Shown here in pieces: positions 17,094-24,402 of a stretch of 64,000 bases of DNA. This DNA comes from Pseudomonadales bacterium (GTDB lineage: Bacteria > Pseudomonadota > Gammaproteobacteria > Pseudomonadales > UBA5518). The position numbers and the translations under genes are program-made. Position 1 is the first letter of the stretch, and every line of letters begins with the position of its first letter. The notes beneath the pieces were generated by a model. The model had not been told where the DNA came from, ran no database searches, and was given only the letters and a program-made list of their open reading frames with translations. The stretch lies in contig JACKOP010000001.1 in assembly GCA_024234165.1 (NCBI GenBank), forward strand, positions 372,001-436,000, written 5' to 3'.

Positions 17094-18497
17094 ATGGATA
17101 CCATGATGCAACTCGACGAACTCAGCGCCATCTCTCCGCTCGACGGCCGCTATGGCAACAAGACGGCGACACTGCGCCCCGTGTTCAGCGAGTACGGCCT
17201 GATCCGCTTTCGCGTGCTGGTGGAACTGCGCTGGCTGCAACGCCTCGCGACACTGCCGGGAATTCCCGAATTCGGCCCTTTCGACGCTCAGACCATCCTG
17301 GCACTGAACGCGATCCTGGATGATTTCTCGCCAGCCGACGCCGCACGCGTGAAAGCGATCGAAGCAACCACGAATCACGATGTGAAGGCGGTCGAGTACT
17401 TCCTCAAGGAGCGCATCGCCACGATACCCGGTGCCGCTGCCGGACTCGAATTCGTGCACTTCGCGTGCACCTCCGAAGACATCAACAACCTCAGCCACGC
17501 GTTGATGCTCGATACCGCCCGCCGCGACATCATGCTCCCGGCGATGGATCGCATCATCGAAGCATTGTGCGTACGCGCCGAGCAGTGGGCCACGGTGCCG
17601 ATGCTTTCACGCACGCACGGTCAGCCAGCCAGCCCGTCGACGATGGGCAAGGAGATCGCCAACGTCGTCTACCGCCTGCATCGTCAGCGCGAACAGGTCG
17701 CAACGGTACGCCTGCTCGGCAAGATCAATGGTGCGGTCGGCAACTACAACGCCCACCTCGCTGCGTACCCGGACGTCGACTGGGAGGGCAACGCACGCGA
17801 CTTCGTACACTCGCTCGGCGTCGAATGGAACCCGTATACCACGCAGATCGAACCACACGACTGTCTGGCCGAACTGTTTGCTGCAGTCGAGCGCTTCAAC
17901 ACGGTACTGATCGATTTCGCACGCGATGTCTGGGGATACATTTCGATCGGCTACTTCCGCCAGCGCACACGTGCCGGTGAAGTGGGTTCATCCACGATGC
18001 CGCACAAGGTCAACCCGATCGATTTCGAGAATGCCGAAGGCAACCTCGGACTCGCGAATGCACTGTTTGCACACCTGGCAAGCAAACTCCCCGTCTCGCG
18101 CTGGCAGCGCGACCTCACCGACTCGACGGTGTTGCGCAACCTCGGCAGTGCGTTCGCATACACACTGATCGCATGCGACGCGCTACTGAAAGGCATCGAC
18201 AAGCTCGAACTCGATGCATCGCGCCTGGCTGCCGATCTGGACGCCAACTGGGAGGTGCTGGCCGAGCCGGTGCAGACCGTGATGCGCCGTTATGCTGTCG
18301 CTGAACCGTACGAGAAACTGAAGGCATTGACGCGTGGACAACGTGTCGGTGCCAGGGAAATGCATGCGTTCATCGAATCGCTGCAAATCCCGCCGCAGGC
18401 ACGCGCACAGCTCGCGGCGCTGACACCGGCGAGCTACATCGGCAATGCAGCGGAACAGGCACAGCGTATTCGCGAGCATCTGGGTCAGCGGAGATAG
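17094..18497 (+). CDS. purB: Adenylosuccinate lyase
   Basis: Fumarase-superfamily enzyme that splits SAICAR and adenylosuccinate in purine synthesis. The 467-residue protein is very close to E. coli PurB: SPLDGRYGNKTATLRPVFSE, FACTSEDINNLSHALML, SRTHGQPASPSTMGKEIANV, and the signature GSSTMPHKVNPIDFENAEG with the mobile catalytic serine loop. I chose the ATG at 17094; ATGs at 17103 and 17106 are alternatives. It is 67 bases after hflD and 5 bases before the next gene. Confidence 0.97.
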   Translation: MDTMMQLDELSAISPLDGRYGNKTATLRPVFSEYGLIRFRVLVELRWLQRLATLPGIPEFGPFDAQTILALNAILDDFSPADAARVKAIEATTNHDVKAVEYFLKERIATIPGAAAGLEFVHFACTSEDINNLSHALMLDTARRDIMLPAMDRIIEALCVRAEQWATVPMLSRTHGQPASPSTMGKEIANVVYRLHRQREQVATVRLLGKINGAVGNYNAHLAAYPDVDWEGNARDFVHSLGVEWNPYTTQIEPHDCLAELFAAVERFNTVLIDFARDVWGYISIGYFRQRTRAGEVGSSTMPHKVNPIDFENAEGNLGLANALFAHLASKLPVSRWQRDLTDSTVLRNLGSAFAYTLIACDALLKGIDKLELDASRLAADLDANWEVLAEPVQTVMRRYAVAEPYEKLKALTRGQRVGAREMHAFIESLQIPPQARAQLAALTPASYIGNAAEQAQRIREHLGQRR

Positions 18498-18502
18498 AGA
18501 CG

Positions 18503-18994
18503 ATGCAGCCACGCAGTGAAGGCAGGATCGAAATCGAGTCGGCAGCCGACCAGGCGGGGATATTGTGCGAGCTCGCGCGTGGTGCCCGGCGTCTGGTGCG
18601 CATCTTCAGCGACGATCTTGCTCCCGCTCTGTTCGACAATGAAGAACTGGCCAGCGAACTGTCACGCGTTGCGCGTCGGGGACCACCGTGCGAAGTGCGC
18701 ATCCTGATCAAGGACAGCCAGCACCTGCGCCAGTGCGGTCACCGCCTGACAGCACTGCATCAGCGTCTGGTGTCTTCGGTCCCGCTGCGCAAGCTCGGCT
18801 ACTGCCCCGAACGCTACATCGCGAACTACATGCTGGTCGACGACGCTGGCGTATTCTTCATCCCGGGCGAAGACGAGAAGATCTCGTTCTGGAATCGTGA
18901 AGACCGTGCCTTCGTCCAGCATCTCGCCGAGCAGTTCGACGAGCTGTGGCACAAGAGCAGTGCCGATCCGGAACTGCGCTTCATACCGATGTGA
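18503..18994 (+). CDS. Conserved hypothetical protein downstream of purB
   Basis: A 163-residue soluble protein without signal or membrane segment. A gene of this kind follows purB in Pseudomonas relatives and I know no assigned function. The middle reads RRLVRIFSDDLAPALFDNEEL, then CEVRILIKDSQHLRQCGHR and FIPGEDEKISFWNREDRAFV, a layout that recalls phospholipase-D-like folds, though no HKD motif is present. A GGAGA site precedes the ATG and the gap to purB is only five bases, so it is probably the last gene of the operon. Confidence 0.75.
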   Translation: MQPRSEGRIEIESAADQAGILCELARGARRLVRIFSDDLAPALFDNEELASELSRVARRGPPCEVRILIKDSQHLRQCGHRLTALHQRLVSSVPLRKLGYCPERYIANYMLVDDAGVFFIPGEDEKISFWNREDRAFVQHLAEQFDELWHKSSADPELRFIPM

Positions 18995-19018
18995 GCGCCA
19001 CGCTCAGGGCTGGCCGTC

Positions 19019-19810
19019 TCAGGGCCGGATCTCGATCGGCGTCCCGTCCGGAACGGTTCGCCAGATCTCGTCCATATCCTCGTTGTTCAGCGCAATGCAG
19101 CCTTCGGTCCAGTCCCTTGCGCTGCGGCGCAGGATACGGCGCAAGGCCGGCTCGTCGTGTTCACCGTGCAACATGATCATGCCGCCCGGGTCAACCCCGC
19201 GTTCCTCGGCGCGCTGACGATCGAGCGGTCCAGGATATGAAATGTGCATCGACTTATGGAAACGACTCTTCGGATTGCGCCAATCGAGCGTGTAGACCCC
19301 TTCCGGTGTGCGCAGATCTCCTGCCTGCAGCTTCGGTCCGACCGGAACGCCCCCGAGCATCACGGGATATTCGAGAAACGGTTTACCGTTACGCAGCACA
19401 TAAAGACGCCGCTTGGACTTCTCGACCACCACGCGCACATCGGTGGTGCGCACAACGGCCTTGGGAGCTGGTGCGTCCGATGGCAACAACCCGAGACGAC
19501 GCAACACATCGTAGGCGCGCGAAGATGGCTGCTGGCCGTTGCCTGTCTCGTGCGCCATCGCGCTCACGACCGTCTCGCTCGCTGCCAGCGCAGCCTGATG
19601 ATCCGCCACGACACCCGTCGTCTCTTGTTTCGCCTGCACCTGCACCGGTGCTGCAGGCGGCATCTTCAGCAATCCGAAACGCTGCAGCATGCGGTACGAA
19701 TCGGCGACAGTATCGGGTGCCACCGCCACGTCGGCACCCGCCATCGTGGAAAACAGCATCGCGAGTGCGACCACGGCAAAGCTGAGGTGTCTGCAGGCGG
19801 ATCCGGGCAC
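19019..19810 (-). CDS. L,D-transpeptidase (YkuD domain), exported
   Basis: Periplasmic peptidoglycan cross-linking or lipoprotein-attaching enzyme. From the GTG at 19810 (GGGGTG site eight bases upstream) the product has 263 residues with a signal peptide, CRHLSFAVVALAMLFSTMAG. The YkuD domain covers about residues 124-263, with His 215 (LHGEHDE) and catalytic Cys 238 in DWTEGCIAL. Before it are two similar short segments, SYRMLQRFGLL (39-49) and AYDVLRRLGLL (100-110), perhaps a duplicated binding motif. The frame is open to 20068, but only this start gives a signal peptide. It converges on the purB operon. Confidence 0.88.
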   Translation of the reverse strand: MPGSACRHLSFAVVALAMLFSTMAGADVAVAPDTVADSYRMLQRFGLLKMPPAAPVQVQAKQETTGVVADHQAALAASETVVSAMAHETGNGQQPSSRAYDVLRRLGLLPSDAPAPKAVVRTTDVRVVVEKSKRRLYVLRNGKPFLEYPVMLGGVPVGPKLQAGDLRTPEGVYTLDWRNPKSRFHKSMHISYPGPLDRQRAEERGVDPGGMIMLHGEHDEPALRRILRRSARDWTEGCIALNNEDMDEIWRTVPDGTPIEIRP

Positions 19811-19907
19811 GCTTTGACACCCCCTGTTGTTGTGAATGGCGATCTGCGGGCAATTATAGTCAGGTGCACTGAACACGCCAGTGCTTCGCGGCACCCCGCA
19901 CACCAAC

Positions 19908-21515
19908 TCAGTGAACGAGCTTGAAACCCGCCTTGCGTGCGTCCCACGCCGCGGGCCCCAACCCCGCCTCGCGCAGCTTGTACTTCTGCAGCTTCTGGGT
20001 TGGCGTGTACGGCAACTCCGTGACGAATTCGATATAGCGTGGCACGAAGAAATAAGGTGCATTGTCATTTATGAAGCGCGCGATTTCCTCTTCGCCGACA
20101 CTCACCCCGGGCTTCAATATGACGTTGAGCTTGATCTCGTCTTCACTCGCGAGCTCCTGGCTCCGGATTCCGAAGGCACCGCAGTCGGCAATGGCCGGAT
20201 GGCGTCGCGCGACCATCTCGACCTCGAAGGTCGAGATATTGCGCCCCTTGTAACGAACCGCATCCTTTTTGCGGTCGACAAAGAAGAAATTGTCGTCGGC
20301 GTCGCGGCGCAGCATATCGCCGGTCCTGTACCACTCTCCCTCGAAGGCACTGGCGGTTGCTTGCGGATCGTCAAAATACCCGTTGAAGATCACGAACGGC
20401 CGGCGCGGACGCACCCACAGCTCACCGGCATCACCCACCGGTACCTCGTTGCCAGCGTCATCCATCAGCCTGACGTCAAGAGCCTCGATCGGATTCCCAC
20501 AGCAGCCGGGCGGCCAACTCGGGCGCAGGCGCGGATCCTGGCGCAGGATCACGAGCGCCTCGCTCTGTGACATGCCCTGCCCGAGCACACGCACACCGAA
20601 GCGCCTGGCAAACGGCTCCTTGATTTCGGTAGGCATCGGCACCGCCTGCAACTCGCGCAGTGGATTGTCCGCATCGTCAGGCCGCTCCGGAGCAGCCCAC
20701 AGGAACATGTGCATCGCACCGATCGTGAACGCTTGCGTGGCCCCGTAAAAACGCACACGGTCCCAGAAGGCAGTCACGGAAAACGTGGGATCGACGGCTA
20801 GCGTGATGCCGCAGAACAGCGTGCGAAACAGGGAGGTCGCCCACGCACCCGAGTTATACATGGGCATCACGTTGTATGCGATATCGCCAGGGCGCGTGTC
20901 GTACATGCTGTCTCCGCCGAACGCGGATTCGAACCACACGTTGTGACTCTGCATCACGCCCTTCGAACGCCCCGTGGTGCCCGAGGTCCACAGCACCGAG
21001 CTGACGTCGCCGTACCCGAGTCCACCGAGATCGGGTTCTGTCGCCGAACCGGTATACAGCCCGCCGAAAGCAATTGACCCCGTCAGATGCGCCGGGTCAC
21101 CAAGGATTGCGATCTGTTCGACCGCGAGCCCGTCGGCGACTGCGGCCACCCGCTCGGCATGCGCTTCGTCCGTCACCAGCAGTCGCGCACGTGCGCGGTT
21201 GATGGTGTCCTGCAACCAGTCTCCCTTGTAATCCGTGTTCACCGGAACCCAGACTGCGCCCAGTTTGTTGACCGCAAGCACCAGGAACATGACCTCGGGC
21301 GCGCTGCCCATGTAGAACACCACGCGATCACCCCGACCGATGCCAAGCCGGCGCAGGCCTGCAGCAAGCCGGTTCACCTCGACGTTGGTCTCGTGAAACG
21401 TATATACGGTACGGTCGAACACCAGGAAGCGGGTATCGCCATTCTGTTCCGCCTGCATGCGGATCGCGCGGCCAATATGCCTGTCACGGATGTCGTCGAA
21501 TTGCAGCCTGTTCAT
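19908..21515 (-). CDS. AMP-dependent acyl-CoA synthetase/ligase
   Basis: Activates a carboxylic acid to its CoA thioester through an acyl-adenylate (535 residues). Core motif A3 is LWTSGTTGRSKGVMQSH, A5 is LGQGMSQSEALVI, and A8 is GEWYRTGDMLRRDADDNFFFVDRKKD. The hinge and C-terminal domain end with the conserved lysine in LPYTPTQKLQKYKLRE. The nearest known types are crotonobetaine/carnitine-CoA ligase (CaiC) and steroid-acid ligases, so the substrate is open. It follows the TetR gene on the same strand after about 107 bases and may be the last gene of the MmgE operon. Confidence 0.9.
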   Translation of the reverse strand: MNRLQFDDIRDRHIGRAIRMQAEQNGDTRFLVFDRTVYTFHETNVEVNRLAAGLRRLGIGRGDRVVFYMGSAPEVMFLVLAVNKLGAVWVPVNTDYKGDWLQDTINRARARLLVTDEAHAERVAAVADGLAVEQIAILGDPAHLTGSIAFGGLYTGSATEPDLGGLGYGDVSSVLWTSGTTGRSKGVMQSHNVWFESAFGGDSMYDTRPGDIAYNVMPMYNSGAWATSLFRTLFCGITLAVDPTFSVTAFWDRVRFYGATQAFTIGAMHMFLWAAPERPDDADNPLRELQAVPMPTEIKEPFARRFGVRVLGQGMSQSEALVILRQDPRLRPSWPPGCCGNPIEALDVRLMDDAGNEVPVGDAGELWVRPRRPFVIFNGYFDDPQATASAFEGEWYRTGDMLRRDADDNFFFVDRKKDAVRYKGRNISTFEVEMVARRHPAIADCGAFGIRSQELASEDEIKLNVILKPGVSVGEEEIARFINDNAPYFFVPRYIEFVTELPYTPTQKLQKYKLREAGLGPAAWDARKAGFKLVH

Positions 21516-21622
21516 CTCGTAGCCTTCATCGGTTGAATGCGTTGGCAGCGCGGATCATCCCCACATCGCCCTCGGTTCGATCACAATGACACGGTCATCG
21601 TGCCTTTCGGGCAATGCCGTCG

Positions 21623-22249
21623 TCATGCCGGAACCTTCTGCACGTGCCGTCTCGGACGAGCCCGCTTCTGCGCGTGAGCAGCGGCATGCGATAACACGAT
21701 CCGGTCGACGATCTTCTGCACCTGCCTTCGTTGCAGTTTCCTGCGCGTGAACAGCGGCACCAGTATCAAGGGTCCTATCAGCAACTGTACGAACAGGAAC
21801 GGATCCGTATCCGCTGCCAACTGCCCACTGTCGATACCTTCCTGAATGAAGGCTTCCATTTCGCGACGCAACGGGAACCAGTATTCCCGCAACAGATCCG
21901 CCACGTCGGTGCTTTCGCTGACGATGGCGTATCCGAACACGATGCGCTGCACCGGTTCGGCAGCGTATGCAGCAAAGTGCTGGCAAATCGCATGCAGATC
22001 ACTGACGAAATCGCCTGTTCGCCTGAGCTCGAGCTGTCGGTACTGTTCACCCATCGCCTCGCGCAGCAGGTCCGCCTTTGCCGGCCAGCGCCGATACACC
22101 GTCGTGTGATGCACGCCTGCACGCTCTGCCACATCGACATGGTTGAATTCCAGACCATGATCCCTGATCGCGTCGAGCACAGCCGCAACTACCGCCCGTC
22201 TGACGACTTCATTGCGTCCGCCAGGACGCTTCCTCGGCTCCTTCGGCAC
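21623..22249 (-). CDS. TetR/AcrR-family regulator 1
   Basis: DNA-binding repressor-type protein, about 208 residues. The N-terminal helix-turn-helix is DVAERAGVHHTTVYRRWPAKADLLREA; the C-terminal ligand domain resembles the TetR_C_11 type (EYWFPLRREMEAFIQEGI). I favour the GTG at 22249, with AGGGAG five bases upstream; a GTG at 22255 is in the same frame. The start lies inside the 3' end of the preceding reductase gene, an overlap of about 60 bases. It probably controls its own operon and perhaps the divergent receptor at 24403. Confidence 0.88.
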   Translation of the reverse strand: MPKEPRKRPGGRNEVVRRAVVAAVLDAIRDHGLEFNHVDVAERAGVHHTTVYRRWPAKADLLREAMGEQYRQLELRRTGDFVSDLHAICQHFAAYAAEPVQRIVFGYAIVSESTDVADLLREYWFPLRREMEAFIQEGIDSGQLAADTDPFLFVQLLIGPLILVPLFTRRKLQRRQVQKIVDRIVLSHAAAHAQKRARPRRHVQKVPA

Positions 22250-22791
22250 TGCCACTCCCTGCTGCGTGGACGAATCACCACGATCGGAATTTCACGTCCG
22301 AAGGTGCCGGCGCGCTCCTGATAGCGCGCGACATTCGGCTTTCTCTGCACGACGTATTTAAACAAACGCTCCCTCTCTTCGCCACACGAGACGTGAGCCT
22401 CGGCAGTCACGGGCCGGCGATTCACTCTGAGCCAGCAGCGTGGCTCCTTGCGCAGGTTTGCCACCCATTTAGGATCCGTTGGACCACCCGCATTGGAGCC
22501 GATCACCAGGTAGTCATCACCATGTCTGACATACGGCAGCACGACCTTCTTGAGATCACCACTCCTCGCGCCAACCATCGTGATGGACATCGCTGGCGTG
22601 TACGCCTGACCTGCCGCCATCGAGTACTGCCATGACATGAGCGACCAGCCCGTCTTCTCCACCAGCCAGAGATCGATCGCGAGGCCACGCCTGCCGCGCA
22701 GGATGATCATCCACGGCTTGAAGTACGATGCGAACCGGATCTTGTCCTCGACCGACTCCTGCACCACGCCGCCATCATTCGTGTCCGTCAT
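22189..22791 (-). CDS. Deazaflavin-dependent nitroreductase-like (DUF385/Ddn fold) protein
   Basis: Predicted split-beta-barrel flavin or F420-binding reductase, 200 residues. The segment SMAAGQAYTPAMSITMVGARSGDLKKVVLPYVRHGDDYLVIGSNAGG, broken here by my own reading into the domain core, is followed by PKWVANLRKEPRCWLRVNRR, the usual layout of F420-type nitroreductases. The last 20 or so residues are read over the start of the tetR gene and look like a non-conserved tail. The start overlaps the MmgE/PrpD gene by ATGA. Whether the cell makes F420 cannot be judged from this window. Confidence 0.8.
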   Translation of the reverse strand: MTDTNDGGVVQESVEDKIRFASYFKPWMIILRGRRGLAIDLWLVEKTGWSLMSWQYSMAAGQAYTPAMSITMVGARSGDLKKVVLPYVRHGDDYLVIGSNAGGPTDPKWVANLRKEPRCWLRVNRRPVTAEAHVSCGEERERLFKYVVQRKPNVARYQERAGTFGREIPIVVIRPRSREWQCRRSRGSVLADAMKSSDGR

Positions 22792-24239
22792 GCCGTTACC
22801 TCCAATAGCGGGGAAATCTCGTTTCTGACATTGTTTACCGTCTCGAGATTCATCATCAGCGACAACAGACGATCCTGCTGCTGTTCCGGCATGATGCCGG
22901 CAAGAAAATCCTGCATCTTGCTCCTGACCCAGTTCCAGTCGGCCCGGGTCGCGTCGCTCCAGGGGTCGCCCTGATTGAAGTCGGACGCAATCTCATGGCG
23001 TTGCCCGCCCACCGTGATGGAGACGAGTGCCCTGTTGAAACGGGGTCTGTGAATCGGGCTGTGCAGCACGTCCTCGCGCCAGCTGGCAGCAAGCCCCTCA
23101 TCGGGCAAAGTGGAAATCCTTCGGGCAAGCTGCCATACGGACTCGTCCGCCAGCCTCTCCGCTGCATACCAGTCGGGTCCGCGTCGATGTCCCAGCAAGG
23201 CAAGCGCGGTGATGTAGGGGATGTTGAACGCTCCATGCAGCGGCGCACGATGATCCGCCACGATGGACGCTGCCGGATTGCGGAAAAACCATGTCGAGTA
23301 GGCGATCGGGTTCAGCCGGATTTCGATCTGCTGGATATCCTCGACACGCACACCGTGTTGCTGCTGAAACCCGAGCACTGCGTCTATCGCTGCATGGGTG
23401 AAGCGGCACGATGGATACGGTTTGAGCGCCGTATCCAGAATCCACCATTTTCCGCTGCCGCAGTCCAGAAGCTCCCGATATGCGCCCATGAAGCCCTGCG
23501 CCTCGAAAAAGCCGGGCGTCTTGTCCAACACATCGCGTTCCCCGACATACCCCTCCTGCGCGAGCATCGCAGCCATGATCCCGGTCTGCGCCACACAGCC
23601 ATAGGGTGCGTACTTGAACGAGTTGAACGTATCGCGGTTGGCCATGTCGGCAGCTTTCGGTGCAGGCGCCGTCCAACCCGCGAGCCCCATCGCATTGATC
23701 ATCTGCTCCCGGGTATGCCCACCAATAGAGCCTGCCGCCACCGCAGCACCAAGGGAATCAGCCCCTGTGCCGGCCAGTGCGGACCAGCGAAACCTGTCCC
23801 CGTCGTACTCCATCAGTTTCGATGCGAGGTTCAGGCGGGCATTGACCTCGAAACCCGCAAGGAATCCGCGCAACAGATCCGCACCGCTGCAGCCGACCCG
23901 CTCGGATTCGGCGAGAGCAGCCGCCGTGACGATAGCTGCAAAATGCGCCGCGTTGAAGAACGTCTCGTCGGCATCCAGAGCGTTCATCATCTCGGCATTT
24001 GCGTAAGCGGCATTGGCTGACGCCACCCGCTGCGGCAAGCCGAACACGGTTGCCTCGGCCGGGCCTCCCAGTCGCGACGCCACGCACCCGGTGATCCTGC
24101 TGCGCTCCAGCCGAGCAGCCGCAAGACCGCACACCAAGGTGTCCATCAGCACGATCTTCGAATAATCGAGCACATCCTGGGGTACGGCCTGCGGCGCAAT
24201 CGCCAGGGCAAAGTCCGCAAAGATCTCCAGTTGTCCCAT
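22788..24239 (-). CDS. MmgE/PrpD family protein
   Basis: Member of the 2-methylcitrate dehydratase / aconitate-decarboxylase family, 483 residues from the ATG at 24239. The helical N-terminal domain contains LVCGLAAARLERSRITGC and ADETFFNAAHFAAIV; the second half holds KPYPSCRFTHAAIDAVLGF and DHRAPLHGAFNIPYITALAL. Catabolic clusters often carry such genes without a methylcitrate cycle, so a hydratase or decarboxylase for another acid is likely. AAGGGA lies six bases before 24239; in-frame ATGs at 24263 and 24308 would extend it. It leads the leftward operon and overlaps the reductase gene. Confidence 0.88.
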   Translation of the reverse strand: MGQLEIFADFALAIAPQAVPQDVLDYSKIVLMDTLVCGLAAARLERSRITGCVASRLGGPAEATVFGLPQRVASANAAYANAEMMNALDADETFFNAAHFAAIVTAAALAESERVGCSGADLLRGFLAGFEVNARLNLASKLMEYDGDRFRWSALAGTGADSLGAAVAAGSIGGHTREQMINAMGLAGWTAPAPKAADMANRDTFNSFKYAPYGCVAQTGIMAAMLAQEGYVGERDVLDKTPGFFEAQGFMGAYRELLDCGSGKWWILDTALKPYPSCRFTHAAIDAVLGFQQQHGVRVEDIQQIEIRLNPIAYSTWFFRNPAASIVADHRAPLHGAFNIPYITALALLGHRRGPDWYAAERLADESVWQLARRISTLPDEGLAASWREDVLHSPIHRPRFNRALVSITVGGQRHEIASDFNQGDPWSDATRADWNWVRSKMQDFLAGIMPEQQQDRLLSLMMNLETVNNVRNEISPLLEVTA

Positions 24240-24312
24240 GACGCGTCCCTTGTTGTCGCTCATCGTTGCTCGGGCTGCACACATTACAACACTTACACTA
24301 TCGCACATAGAT

Positions 24313-24324
24313 TTGCGTTAGCAA
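24313..24324. promoter_or_regulatory. Possible operator TTGCGTTAGCAA
   Basis: The 163-base divergent gap between the MmgE operon and the TonB receptor holds TTGC-GTTA-GCAA, a palindrome about 80 bases before the receptor start. A close match, CTTGTTAGCAAG, sits in the gap between TonB receptor 3 and its TetR gene at 60586. A TetR-type binding site is a reasonable guess, given a TetR gene in the leftward operon. Confidence 0.4.
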
Positions 24325-24402
24325 GATGCTCGGTGCTACATTCGACCGCGGAACGCAGACCGCTGCGCCAGACACCGCTTCCACACCACAGGAAAAGCAG
24401 AC

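Noticed and set aside
18993..19005. Hairpin GAGCG-CCA-CGCTC between the purB operon and the L,D-transpeptidase gene
   Set aside because: Only five base pairs and no T-run; too weak to call a terminator.
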